NCBI RefSeq assembly: GCF_016918015.1 | Contig: NZ_JAERMK010000008.1 | Coordinates: forward strand, 1-64,000 | Length of the DNA stretch: 64,000 bases | Origin: Glycomyces sp. YM15 | GTDB lineage: Bacteria > Actinomycetota > Actinomycetes > Mycobacteriales > Micromonosporaceae | Direction of reading: 5' to 3' | Shown here: piece after piece, positions 35,260 to 43,581 of the stretch | Position numbering within the stretch: the stretch's first letter is position 1 | Layout: every line of letters begins with the position of its first letter | The notes under the pieces: generated by a model | The model's input: the letters and a program-made list of their open reading frames with translations, nothing else | Database searches by the model: none | Told to the model about the DNA's origin: nothing | Position numbers and translations under genes: made by a program

Positions 35260-35964
35260 TCAGGCCTTTTTGTGCGGCATCGGGGCCCGGGCGAGCGCGA
35301 GCCAGGCGATGAGGACGAAGACGACGGTGAGGACGGCGTCGAGCTGAGCGAACGGCACGCCGTCAGCGGGGAACGCGAAGAAGACGAGGTCCCCGTCGCC
35401 GCCGGGAGCCGCGGATGCGGCGATCTGGAGCGGGATCTGCCGCAGCAGCAGCGCCGTGATGAGGACGCCGGCGAGCGTCCCTTTCACGAGGTCGCGGTCG
35501 AAGCGGACGATGATCGCGCCGGCCGCCGCGCCGCAGGTCACGTGGACCGCGGTCCGCGTGAGGGCGTCGATCGGGGCGGCTCCGTAGAACCCGTCGTAGG
35601 CGCCGCTGTTCGTCAGTTCGGCGACGATCACGATCAACTGCGAGAAGGCGAATCCCGCGGCGATCAGGACGGCGCTGAAGAGGGCGTAGGCGGAGCCGAA
35701 CTCGCGGCGGGTCAGGCCGGCGCCGATGGCGGACGGGTAGGCCTTGAGAAGGGTGACCCAGCTGATGGCGAGCAGCAGCAGCGGCAGGATGCCGAAGAGG
35801 TAGTGGCTGAAGTCGCCCTCGAACCCGACGGTGATCCGCAGGACTCCCTGGACCGCTTGGAGGAGCGCGTAGGCGGCGACGGCCCACAGGCCGAAGGTCT
35901 TGGCGGTGTCGGTCGCGAGCTGCGCGCCGAGACGGTACTTGCGTTGCGCGAGAACGGCGTTCAT
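35260..35964 (-). CDS. Six-helix membrane subunit 3 of the GntR-linked ABC system
   Basis: A 234-residue integral membrane protein with about six hydrophobic segments. It begins with a short basic stretch (QRKYRLG) and has the loop motif AGLTRREFG after the second segment, both shared with the two paralogues upstream. Such proteins accompany YtrA-type GntR regulators and ABC ATPases and are probably transporter permease subunits. It ends HKKA, with its stop 3 nt before the ATG at 35256 and its start 2 nt after the preceding gene. Confidence 0.75.
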   Translation of the reverse strand: MNAVLAQRKYRLGAQLATDTAKTFGLWAVAAYALLQAVQGVLRITVGFEGDFSHYLFGILPLLLLAISWVTLLKAYPSAIGAGLTRREFGSAYALFSAVLIAAGFAFSQLIVIVAELTNSGAYDGFYGAAPIDALTRTAVHVTCGAAAGAIIVRFDRDLVKGTLAGVLITALLLRQIPLQIAASAAPGGDGDLVFFAFPADGVPFAQLDAVLTVVFVLIAWLALARAPMPHKKA

Positions 35965-35966
35965 GG

Positions 35967-36647
35967 TCAGGCCTTTGCTCGGATCGGGACGGATCGCAGT
36001 GCGGCGGCGGTGGCGGCGATCAGGACCGCGGTCAGGGCGAGCGCGGCGGCGGTCCAGACGGCCGTGGATCCGCCCGGTTCGAACCACGCGTCGTTGAACT
36101 CGAGGTAGAGGACGGCGGCGTAGAGCGCGCCGGCGCCGAAGAGCACGGCGGCGGTGAACCGGTTGTCGCCGCTGAAGCGGGTGGCGAGCGCGGCGATGAG
36201 GGTGCCCGCGAAGAAGTAGATCGGCGTGATCGCGAGGTATCGGGCGCCCGAGCCGAGGGCTTCGCCGAGGCCGGTCGGCGGTTCGGCGGCGAGCGCGAGC
36301 AGGGCGTGCTCGGCGGCGAACCCGGTCATGAGGTAGGCGGAGAGGCCGACCGTGGTCAGGGCTCCGAAGACGGCGTAGGCGACGGTGATCTCGCGGCGGG
36401 TGCAGCCGCGCGAGATCCACACCGGCAGGTTCGCGAAGAGCATCAGTCCGGCGGTCCCGGCGGCGAACCACTGGAGCACGGCCGCCGTGATGGACCACAG
36501 TCCGAGTTCGAATACCTCGGCGAACACTGCGGAGAGGGCGGGGACCAGGACGATGCCGGCGATGAGCCACCAGCGGAGCCAGGTCACGGCACCCGTGAAG
36601 AGGCGGCGGCCGAAGCGGTAGCGGCGGTTCGTGAGTCGAGAGTTCAT
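35967..36647 (-). CDS. Six-helix membrane subunit 2 of the GntR-linked ABC system
   Basis: A 226-residue integral membrane protein with about six hydrophobic segments. It starts MNSRLTNRRYRFGRR and carries the shared loop RGCTRREIT (about 80-88). It is a diverged tandem copy of its neighbours on both sides. The junctions with both neighbours read GGCCTGACCATGAA, so translation is almost certainly coupled. The substrate of the system is unknown. Confidence 0.75.
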   Translation of the reverse strand: MNSRLTNRRYRFGRRLFTGAVTWLRWWLIAGIVLVPALSAVFAEVFELGLWSITAAVLQWFAAGTAGLMLFANLPVWISRGCTRREITVAYAVFGALTTVGLSAYLMTGFAAEHALLALAAEPPTGLGEALGSGARYLAITPIYFFAGTLIAALATRFSGDNRFTAAVLFGAGALYAAVLYLEFNDAWFEPGGSTAVWTAAALALTAVLIAATAAALRSVPIRAKA

Positions 36648-36649
36648 GG

Positions 36650-37408
36650 TCAGGCCTTCTTGCTGTGCAGCGGGATGTCGATGAGGATGCGCCGGGCCGC
36701 GATCGCCAGGCCCGCCGCGACGACGGCGACGCCCGTCAGGACGAGGCCGCGTCCCCAGTCGTCCATGAACCTGCCGAGGACGCCCGCCCAGGCCGGGCCG
36801 AAGGGCTCGGTGTCGTAGACGGCGTTGTCGAGGCTGAAGACGACCACGAGGACCGGGAAGACCAGCAGCCAGCCGCTGCTCTGCCAGCGGTAGGCGGCGG
36901 CGCCGACGAGGGCCCCGGCGGCGAAGTACGCGAGGTACATGAGCGGGTGGACCGCAGCGAAGGCGGCCGTCTCGCCCCAAGTGCCGATCACGGTGGTCGC
37001 GTCGTCCCCCTGGACGCCTTGGGACCAGCCCATGGCGTCGTAGTAGACGCGCTCGACGAGGAATCCGGCGACGACGAGCGCGCCGAGCGCGGCCGACCAC
37101 AGGAATCCGAAGACGCCCATGACGACGCTGAGCTCGCGGCGGGTCATGCCCGCGGCGATCATGTTGGGCACCAGCACGTAGAGGAAGCCGCCGGCGACGA
37201 ACGAGGTGAACCACTTGGCGACGTTCGCGGTGTAGAACCAGGTCGAGAGGTCGATCTCGTTGTAACGCGAGAGCGCGAGCGGTCCGAGGAAGGCGATGGC
37301 GACGGCCGCGAGGATCCAGTACTTGAAGTAGTTCAGGCCTTCCGCTGCCATGCCGAGGCCGAGTGTGAAGCGGCGGTTGGGAAGGGTGAGGTGCTGCAGG
37401 GCGGGCAT
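36650..37408 (-). CDS. Six-helix membrane subunit 1 of the GntR-linked ABC system
   Basis: A 252-residue integral membrane protein with about six hydrophobic segments, starting MPALQHLTLPNRRFTLG and carrying AAGMTRRELS, the same loop motif as the next two genes. It follows the ABC ATPase gene by 2 nt (CCTGACGATG) and is the first of three paralogous membrane subunits. It ends with HSKKA. Confidence 0.77.
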   Translation of the reverse strand: MPALQHLTLPNRRFTLGLGMAAEGLNYFKYWILAAVAIAFLGPLALSRYNEIDLSTWFYTANVAKWFTSFVAGGFLYVLVPNMIAAGMTRRELSVVMGVFGFLWSAALGALVVAGFLVERVYYDAMGWSQGVQGDDATTVIGTWGETAAFAAVHPLMYLAYFAAGALVGAAAYRWQSSGWLLVFPVLVVVFSLDNAVYDTEPFGPAWAGVLGRFMDDWGRGLVLTGVAVVAAGLAIAARRILIDIPLHSKKA

Positions 37409-37410
37409 CG

Positions 37411-38286
37411 TCAGGCTCCGTTCCGGCTCGGTTCGGTGAGGTGGATGAAGAGGTCTTGGAGGCCGACCGGTCCGATCTCGAGCCCGGCTGCGGCGGCGCG
37501 CTCGCGGGTGCCGGGGTCGAAGGCGGCGACGGTGATGCTCTTGGTGCCGCCGAGCTGCTGCTCGGCGAGGATTTCGAGGCCGGCGGCGACTTCGTCGACG
37601 GCGGCGGCCGCACCGGTGAGGGTGGCGCCCATGCCTTGGAAGACCTCGACCTCCTCGTGGCGGAGGATGCGTCCTCTGTCGACGATGATGACCTCTTCGA
37701 GGTAGTTGGCGACCTCGTCGATGAGGTGGGTGGAGAGGATGACGGTGTGGGGCCGGTCCATGTACTCGGCGAGGAGTTCCTTGTAGAACGCGTCCCGGGT
37801 GGGGGCGTCCATGCCGAGGTGGACCTCGTCGAACATGGTGAGTTCGGCGCGGGCGGCGAGGCCGCAGACCGCGGCGAGGACCGAGCGCTTGCCTCGGGAG
37901 AGCTCGCGGACCTTCTTCTTGAGCGGCAGTTCGAAGCGCTCGGCGAGCTTGAGCGCGTAGGCGGTGTCGAAGCCGGGCCGGATCTGGCCGGTCTCGATGG
38001 CGGCCTTGACGGAGTCGGAGTCGTCGAAGTCGCCGCCTTCGCGGATGAGGGCGACGCGCGAGACGATCCCGACGTTCTCCCACACCGGCTCGCCGCCGAC
38101 GAGGATCTCGCCGCTGGTGGGCTTGCGGAAGGCGGCGAGGAGGCTCAGGAGGCTGGTCTTGCCGGCGCCGTTGCGGCCGAGCAGGCCGTAGATCTTGCCG
38201 GCTTCGAGTTCGAGGTTCACGTCGGCGAGGGCGTCGCTGTCGCGGTACTTGAGCGTGACGTCGCGGAGGGTGGCGGAGAAGCTCAT
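37411..38286 (-). CDS. ABC transporter ATP-binding protein
   Basis: A 291-residue ABC ATPase. It has Walker A GRNGAGKT (37-44), a signature region with LSRGKRS in place of the canonical LSGGQ, and Walker B LTMFDEVHLGMD. The imperfect signature is typical of ATPases linked to YtrA-type GntR regulators, often involved in export or cell-envelope stress. The C-terminal 70 residues are an extra domain. It overlaps the gntR gene by 4 nt and leads into three membrane subunits. Confidence 0.9.
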   Translation of the reverse strand: MSFSATLRDVTLKYRDSDALADVNLELEAGKIYGLLGRNGAGKTSLLSLLAAFRKPTSGEILVGGEPVWENVGIVSRVALIREGGDFDDSDSVKAAIETGQIRPGFDTAYALKLAERFELPLKKKVRELSRGKRSVLAAVCGLAARAELTMFDEVHLGMDAPTRDAFYKELLAEYMDRPHTVILSTHLIDEVANYLEEVIIVDRGRILRHEEVEVFQGMGATLTGAAAAVDEVAAGLEILAEQQLGGTKSITVAAFDPGTRERAAAAGLEIGPVGLQDLFIHLTEPSRNGA

Positions 38287-38648
38287 TTGCGGGCGCCTTC
38301 CTGGGCTTCAAGGTAGTCGATGATGTCGGTGAGGGAGATGCCCGCTTGGCGGGCCTCTTGGACGAGGGGGGCGAGGACGCGTTCGAAGAACCGCTCGCGG
38401 AAGTCGGCGGCGAGCCGTTCGCGGGCGTCGTCGGCGACGAACATGCCGACGCCGCGCTGCTTGTAGAGGACGCCTTCGTCGACCAGCTCCCTGAACGCCT
38501 TCTGCGCGGTGGCCGGATTGATCTGGTAGAAGGCGGCGTACTGGTTGGTCGACATGACCTTGCCTCCCGGTTCGAGCGAGCCGTTCATGATCTCGGCCTT
38601 GATCTGATCGGCGATCTGCCGATAGATCGGTGTGCCGTCATCGAACAT
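38283..38648 (-). CDS. GntR-family (YtrA-type) transcriptional regulator
   Basis: A 121-residue short GntR regulator. The winged helix (about 8-72) contains PIYRQIADQIKAEIMNGSLE and AFYQINPATAQKAFRELVDEG, followed by a short helical dimerisation tail rather than a large ligand domain. YtrA-type regulators usually repress the ABC operon they head. A 9-bp inverted repeat 43-66 nt upstream is the probable operator. Confidence 0.92.
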   Translation of the reverse strand: MFDDGTPIYRQIADQIKAEIMNGSLEPGGKVMSTNQYAAFYQINPATAQKAFRELVDEGVLYKQRGVGMFVADDARERLAADFRERFFERVLAPLVQEARQAGISLTDIIDYLEAQEGARK

Positions 38649-38690
38649 CTCGCCTCCTTCGGTGTAGTGCGAATGGTTCGTTGGTTCAGA

Positions 38691-38714
38691 GGTTCATTAC
38701 TTGACTAATGAACC
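38691..38714. promoter_or_regulatory. Inverted-repeat operator of the GntR/ABC operon
   Basis: GGTTCATTA (38691-38699) and TAATGAACC (38706-38714) form a perfect 9-bp inverted repeat with a 6-nt spacer. It is AT-rich against the local background and sits in the promoter region of the gntR-ABC operon. Partial repeats of GGTTC occur between it and the gene. Confidence 0.75.
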
Positions 38715-39023
38715 ATAGCACGTTCGCGCCGACAGCTGTCAACCCGAGAAGGCGAGCGAGGGCCCGCACCGACCTGACCGGAGGGTCCTGAGGCGTTGAA
38801 AGGTGCTGCGGCGCTTAGGTTTTGCTGGCCGTTGAGAGCTACGGCATATGCGGTGAGGATTCGTCGCGGTCGTCGATGGGGAGGGACGCGAGGCCGCGGA
38901 GGGCCCGGGGCGCGAGGCCGCGTCCGGCCGCGGCGATTCGGGCGAAGGCGCTGCGACCGCGGGTCCGGGTGGGGTCGTCGCGTTCGACGGAGGGCGCGGC
39001 GTTCACCGCGTGGGCGGCGTCCG
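38715..39023. other. 309-nt region without a supported gene
   Basis: Between the gntR promoter and the response-regulator stop lies GC-rich sequence. It contains one short minus-strand frame reading from about 39009 (VNAAPSVERDDPTRTRGRSA and onward, ending near 38839), which follows the regulator closely but has no recognisable domain. I do not call it as a gene. No strong hairpin was found. Confidence 0.4.
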
Positions 39024-39665
39024 TCAGACGAGTCCGCCTTCGTAGGCGGCGATCACGGCCTGCGTGCGGTCGCGGACGCCGAGCTTGGTGTAGACGCCGC
39101 TGAGGTGGGTCTTGACGGTCTCGCGGCCCAGGTAGAGCTCGGCCGCGATCTCCTGGTTCGAGAGGCCCTTCGCGGCGAGTACGAGGACTTCCCGCTCGCG
39201 GTCGCTCAGGTTCCCGATGCCTTTGGGGGCCTTGCGGGTCGGGGCCGCGGCGGCGAGGCGGCGGACCGCTTCGGGGAACAGGAGCGCGTCGGTGCGGGCG
39301 ACGAGCCGGACGGCCGCGAGCAGGTCCTCGACGCGGGTGCGTTTGAGCAGGAACCCGTCGGCGCCGGCCCGGAGCGCCTGCCACACGTAGTCGTCGTTGT
39401 CGAAGGTGGTGACGACGAGGATCTTCGGGGGCGTCTCGAGTTCGGCGACGATCCGCTCGGTCGCCTGAATGCCATCCACTGTGGGCATTCGCACGTCCAT
39501 GAGGAGCACGTCGGCCTTGCCGGAGCGCGCGATGGTGAGCGCGTCGATCCCGTCGCCGCCTTGGGCGACGACCTCGAGGTCCGGTTCGGCGCCGATGATC
39601 GCGGCGAACCCGGTGCGAATCAGGGCCTCGTCGTCGATCAGCGCGATGCGCAGCGGTGCGGTCAT
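39024..39665 (-). CDS. NarL/LuxR-family response regulator
   Basis: A 213-residue response regulator. The receiver domain (about 5-120) has the acidic pair in ALIDDEAL, the phospho-acceptor Asp in VLLMDVRMP and Lys in FLLKRTR. The C-terminal LuxR helix-turn-helix (about 148-210) carries LSDREREVLVLAAKGLSNQEIA and ETVKTHLSGVYTKLGV. Its ATG overlaps the histidine kinase stop by 4 nt, making a co-translated two-component pair. The regulated genes are unknown. Confidence 0.94.
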   Translation of the reverse strand: MTAPLRIALIDDEALIRTGFAAIIGAEPDLEVVAQGGDGIDALTIARSGKADVLLMDVRMPTVDGIQATERIVAELETPPKILVVTTFDNDDYVWQALRAGADGFLLKRTRVEDLLAAVRLVARTDALLFPEAVRRLAAAAPTRKAPKGIGNLSDREREVLVLAAKGLSNQEIAAELYLGRETVKTHLSGVYTKLGVRDRTQAVIAAYEGGLV

Positions 39666-40906
39666 TCCCGGCCCTTCGTATCGATCGGTATGGAGGCGCG
39701 GACGGTCCATTCGCCCGCGTCCCAGTCGGCTGCGGCCGTGCCGCCGAGGACGGCGGCGCGTTCGGCCATCCCGATGAGGCCGCGGCCGCCGGGGCGTCCG
39801 CGCGGGCGGCGCGCGGCCGGGCTGGCCACGGTCACCGCGGCTTCGGCGGCGCCGACGGCCACGGCGACTCGGGCGCGCGGCTCGTCGGCGTGCCGCAGCA
39901 CGTTCGTCAGCGCTTCCTGGACGATCCGGTAGGTCTCGCGGGAGGCCATGCGGCCCAGGGCTTCAGGTTCGCCGGTGACCTGCAGGTCGACCGTGACGCC
40001 GGACTCGGCGGCGAGCGACGCGAGGTCGGCGAGGTCGCGCTGCGGTGCGCGCGAGTCGTCGCGATCCTCGCGCAGGGCCCCGATCACGGCGTCGAGCTCG
40101 GCGAGCGCGCCACGGGCGGTCTCGCCGACGGCGTTCATGGCCTCGGCGGCGAACGCGGGATCGCGGGAGATGAGCCGCGAGGCGGCCTCGGACTGGACGA
40201 CGACCACCGACAGGGCGTGGCCGACCGAGTCGTGGAGTTCGCGGGCGATGCGGTTGCGGGCCGCCAGCCGGGCGGCCTCGGCGCGGGAGGCGGCCAGCCG
40301 GTCGCTCGCGCTCTGGCCGAGAAGCCGCGGCGCCAGGGTCCGCATGGCGGTGGTGACGGCCGCGACGAGCGCGATGAGGGCCGCGAGGAACAGCGGTCCG
40401 GTGAGCAGGCCCCATTCGGCGATCGGCCCGGCGAAGCGGCCGGGCACGATGTCGAGGCCGGTGAACGTGAAGCGGGCGCCGTAGTAGAGCAGGTAGCCGA
40501 CGTACGGAACGAGGGCGAGGGTGATGCCGCTGACGACGCCGCCGATCGCGGCGTGGAGGGTGAACCAGCAGCCGGTGCGCCAACGGGAGTTCCAGGAGTC
40601 GTCGTCGACGGGCGAGGCGAACTCGGCGCCGAGCAGCCGGCGGGCGGCCGTTCGCTCGACCTCGCGGTCCGGCAGGAGCAGCGAGGCGGCGGCGACCAGC
40701 GGGAGGACGGCGGCGAACACGGCGGGTTCGAGGATGCCGTTGAAGCCGCTGTCGGGGTTGAGGAAGTTGTGGCCGATGGCGCCGACCATCATGAACGGCA
40801 TCATGAGCGCGCCGCCGAGGATGATCCAGACCCAGCCGCGGTAGGTGGCACGGGACCAGAGCGGGGCGAGGAGGCGCATGGGGCCATTGTGCCAGCGGCG
40901 GGTCAT
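39662..40906 (-). CDS. Sensor histidine kinase (HisKA_3 type)
   Basis: A 414-residue membrane kinase. The N-terminal half holds about six hydrophobic segments with no large extracellular domain. The dimerisation/phosphoacceptor box is RIARELHDSVGHALSVVVVQ, and the ATPase domain (about 310-410) has ETYRIVQEALTNVLRHA and GRGLIGMAERA. It pairs with the LuxR regulator downstream. Two starts are possible, ATG 40906 or ATG 40879; neither has a strong ribosome binding site. Confidence 0.92.
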   Translation of the reverse strand: MTRRWHNGPMRLLAPLWSRATYRGWVWIILGGALMMPFMMVGAIGHNFLNPDSGFNGILEPAVFAAVLPLVAAASLLLPDREVERTAARRLLGAEFASPVDDDSWNSRWRTGCWFTLHAAIGGVVSGITLALVPYVGYLLYYGARFTFTGLDIVPGRFAGPIAEWGLLTGPLFLAALIALVAAVTTAMRTLAPRLLGQSASDRLAASRAEAARLAARNRIARELHDSVGHALSVVVVQSEAASRLISRDPAFAAEAMNAVGETARGALAELDAVIGALREDRDDSRAPQRDLADLASLAAESGVTVDLQVTGEPEALGRMASRETYRIVQEALTNVLRHADEPRARVAVAVGAAEAAVTVASPAARRPRGRPGGRGLIGMAERAAVLGGTAAADWDAGEWTVRASIPIDTKGRE

Positions 40907-41001
40907 GGGTCCAGCCTCGCAGGCCGCGGGCCCGCCGTCCTCCCTCTCCGGCGGGGCCCCGGTCCCCCGCGCGGGGGACCGGGCGTGCCCGGGCCTGAAC
41001 G

Positions 41002-41481
41002 CTATTCGCCTTCGTAGGCGTCTTTGAGACCCTGGAGGTCGATCTTCTTCATCTCGTACATCGCCTTGACCGCGCGCACCGCCGACTCCTTGTCGGGGCC
41101 GCCCACGTACCGGTCGGCCTCGGTGGGCCAGACCTGCCAGTTGACGCCCCACTTGTCGGCGATCCAGCCGCACTGGATCTCGCTGCCGCCGTTGGCGAGA
41201 AACGCGTCCCAGAGGCGGTCGACCTCATCCTGGGAGTCGCAGTTGATGAGCAGCGACATGGCGTGGTCGTGCTTGGCGGAGTCGTCGCCGTTGATCGCGG
41301 TGAACGACTGCCCGGCGAGGTCGAAGTTCACGACCATGGCCTCGCCGACCTTGCCGTGGGCGTCCTCGACGTACGGGATGACGCTGGTGACCTTGGCGTC
41401 GTCGAAGAGGGTCAGGTACCACTCGACGGCCTCTTCTGCGCTGTTGTCCTCGTACCAGATGTTGGTGACGATCTTCTGCAT
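41002..41481 (-). CDS. PhnB-like VOC-family protein
   Basis: A 159-residue protein of the 3-demethylubiquinone-9 3-methyltransferase/PhnB type. It starts MQKIVTNIWYEDNSAEEAVE, with the two VOC half-modules separated around residue 75 and the typical WGVNWQVWP motif near 118. Despite the historical name, members are mostly non-methyltransferase VOC proteins of unknown activity. A GGAAGGAC precedes the ATG. It diverges from the small DUF1801-like gene. Confidence 0.85.
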   Translation of the reverse strand: MQKIVTNIWYEDNSAEEAVEWYLTLFDDAKVTSVIPYVEDAHGKVGEAMVVNFDLAGQSFTAINGDDSAKHDHAMSLLINCDSQDEVDRLWDAFLANGGSEIQCGWIADKWGVNWQVWPTEADRYVGGPDKESAVRAVKAMYEMKKIDLQGLKDAYEGE

Positions 41482-41588
41482 CGCGGTTCGTCCTTCCGAG
41501 CGGAGCCGATAAGCCGATTGCACCAGTTGAGACGAGGCGGCGAGCCGAAACTCATCGCTTCGGGGCGATCCGGCGCTAGGTTTCGGGG

Positions 41589-41963
41589 ATGGTGCGGAGT
41601 GACGCGGCGACCGTGGACGAATACCTGGCGGCGCTCCCGGAGGACCGTCGGGCGGTGATGACCGCGATCCGGGAGGCCTGCCTGGAGGCGATGCCGGGGT
41701 TCACCGAGCTCATGGCGTACGGGATGCCCGGCTTGACGCGGGACGGCGGGGTCGCGGGGATCGAGATCGCCTTCGCGTCCCAGAAGCGCCACATCGCCTT
41801 CTACCTGCTCCGCACGGACGTCCGCGACGCGTTCGCCGAGCGCCTCGCGGGCCACGACATGGGCAAGGGGTGCCTGCGGTTCAGCGACCCCGCGAAGGTC
41901 GACTTGGAGCTCGTCCGCGACCTCGCACGGGCGACCGCCGGGTCGGACGGCCCGATCTGCTGA
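41589..41963 (+). CDS. DUF1801-family protein
   Basis: A 124-residue single-domain protein with the DUF1801/YdhG pattern: TVDEYLAALPEDRRAVMTAIREA, the GYGMPG-like MAYGMPGLTRDG and IAFASQKRHIAFYLL, ending in a short helical GCLRF region. The function is unknown; relatives are small cytoplasmic proteins sometimes compared to frataxin-like folds. The nearest genes are VOC proteins on either side. Confidence 0.83.
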   Translation: MVRSDAATVDEYLAALPEDRRAVMTAIREACLEAMPGFTELMAYGMPGLTRDGGVAGIEIAFASQKRHIAFYLLRTDVRDAFAERLAGHDMGKGCLRFSDPAKVDLELVRDLARATAGSDGPIC

Positions 41964-42109
41964 AGACGCCCTGCTCCGCGAACCGCGCCGGATCCGGGTT
42001 GAGCATCCTCGGCAAGACGCGCCCGCACCGATGAATCCGCGCCGGCCGCCTCGTCCCAACCGTTGCGGACGGGCGCACCCGCCTCGACCGGAACGCGAGA
42101 GGAACGGCG

Positions 42110-42511
42110 ATGTCCACAACCACCGAGGTCGGCCCCTGGCCGCGAGGCATCAGCGCGATCACCGTCTTCGCTGAGGACCTCGACGCGATGAAGGCCTTCT
42201 ACACCGAGGTCTTCGGCCTTCCGGTCCGCTTCGAGGACGAGGCCTCGGTCGTGTTCGACTTCGGGAACGCCCTCATCAACGTCCTCGCCGCCGAGGCCGC
42301 CCCCGGCCTCATCGGGCCCGCCACAGTCGCCGGACCCGAAACCGGCGCCCGCCAGCAGTTCACCATCACCGTGGACGACGTCGACACGCTGTGCGCGAGC
42401 CTCGCCGCCCGCGGCGTGGCACTCGTCAACGGCCCGCTCGACCGGCCGTGGGGCGTCCGCACCGCCGCGTTCGCCGACCCGGCCGGCCACATCTGGGAGA
42501 TCGCAGAATAA
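42110..42511 (+). CDS. VOC-family protein (glyoxalase-like)
   Basis: A 133-residue VOC protein. It begins with ISAITVFAEDLDAMKAFYTEVFGLPV, continues FDFGNALINVL, and the second module ends GVRTAAFADPAGHIWEIAE, where Glu and His are typical metal-site positions. The substrate cannot be assigned. GAGAGGAA lies before the ATG. It is the third VOC-type gene in the window, 146 nt after the DUF1801 gene. Confidence 0.87.
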   Translation: MSTTTEVGPWPRGISAITVFAEDLDAMKAFYTEVFGLPVRFEDEASVVFDFGNALINVLAAEAAPGLIGPATVAGPETGARQQFTITVDDVDTLCASLAARGVALVNGPLDRPWGVRTAAFADPAGHIWEIAE

Positions 42512-42536
42512 TCCCTTTCGCCGGTATACATGAGCG

Positions 42537-42860
42537 GTGACCGAATCCCGCCCCGGACGACTCCGCGACGCCGTCGCGGCACTCGTGTACCGAATGCAGG
42601 CGTTCACCGTCGTCGGATACATGGGCGTCGCCTCGTTCATCGGCGTCGAAGCGCTCATCGTGCTCCTGGGGTTCACCACGGTCCTGCCCATCGCGATCCC
42701 GTTCGTGCTGATCGTCCTCGGTCTCGTGCGCCAAGTTCGGCCGCGGCGAGGCCGAGTAGTCACGGCCGCGCGCCGGGAACGCTGCGGCCCCCGAGGTCGC
42801 GCATCAGCTCCGCGAAACGGAACGCGTTCCGCACGGCGGCCCCGCCCTGGTCGTTGTTGA
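42537..42860 (+). CDS. Small membrane protein with a basic tail, overlapping the DUF72 gene
   Basis: A GTG at 42537 opens a frame of 107 residues. Residues 20-65 contain two hydrophobic segments (VVGYMGVASFIGVEALIVLL and LPIAIPFVLIVLGLV), after which the sequence becomes strongly Arg-rich. The last ~100 nt overlap the convergent DUF72 gene, and that part looks like shadow sequence, so the true product may simply have lost an early stop. I do not recognise a family. Confidence 0.45.
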   Translation: MTESRPGRLRDAVAALVYRMQAFTVVGYMGVASFIGVEALIVLLGFTTVLPIAIPFVLIVLGLVRQVRPRRGRVVTAARRERCGPRGRASAPRNGTRSARRPRPGRC

Positions 42861-43518
42861 AGTACACGTGGCATTCGGCCCGCTTCGGCCACGTCTCGTC
42901 GATGCGGCGGCACCACGATCGCAGCGCGGCGTCGCCGTAGCTCGGGGCGGGCTTCGCCCGGCCCTCGTGCAGGCGCAGGTATCCCCACGAAGCGGTGCGC
43001 CACAACGGGGTCACGGGGCGACCGCCCCGGTCGGCCCAGCACAGGGCCGCGTCCCGTTCGGAGAGGACCGACCGCACCTCGTCGTTCCACCAGGACTCGT
43101 GGCGGGGTTCGACGGCGACGCGCGCGCCTTCCGGGAAGCGGTCGAGGCAGTCGGCCAGCCGGTCGGGGTCGGCCTTGAGGGTCGGCGGCAGCTGCAGCAG
43201 GAACGGGCCGAGCCGGTCTCCGAGCCCGGCCGCGGCATCGGTCAGCCGCTTGACGGGCTCGGCCGGGTCGCGCAGCCGCTTCAAATGGGTGAGGAATCGG
43301 CTCACCTTGAGCGCCATGACGAAGCGCTTCGGTGTCTCGGAGCGCCACCGTTCGAACGTGCCGCGTTCGGGCAGCCGGTAGAACGCGCCGTCGTTCTCGA
43401 CGGCGGGAAAGCGCTCGGCATAGTGCTCCAGCCAGCGCCGCTGCGGCACGCCCTCCGGGTAGAGCACGCCCCGCCAGTCGCGGTACTGCCAACCGGAGGT
43501 GCCCACGAGGACCGGCAT
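42760..43518 (-). CDS. DUF72-domain protein (YecE-like)
   Basis: A 252-residue TIM-barrel protein of the DUF72 family. It has GTSGWQYRDWRGVLYPEGVP at the N terminus, EPRHESWW in the middle and VYFNNDQGGAAVRNAFR near the C terminus, all typical. The biochemical function is unestablished; acidic and His residues in the barrel suggest a metal-dependent hydrolase. It starts at ATG 43518. Confidence 0.88.
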   Translation of the reverse strand: MPVLVGTSGWQYRDWRGVLYPEGVPQRRWLEHYAERFPAVENDGAFYRLPERGTFERWRSETPKRFVMALKVSRFLTHLKRLRDPAEPVKRLTDAAAGLGDRLGPFLLQLPPTLKADPDRLADCLDRFPEGARVAVEPRHESWWNDEVRSVLSERDAALCWADRGGRPVTPLWRTASWGYLRLHEGRAKPAPSYGDAALRSWCRRIDETWPKRAECHVYFNNDQGGAAVRNAFRFAELMRDLGGRSVPGARP

Positions 43519-43581
43519 GGCCCCATTGTGCCGCGCGGGGACCCCTCCCGGGCCGCAGCTGCGACAATCGGGCTCCCTGAT

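Noticed and set aside
38839-39009. Short minus-strand peptide gene after the LuxR regulator
   Set aside because: It is Arg-rich, without motif, ribosome binding site or conserved neighbours; treated as non-coding.
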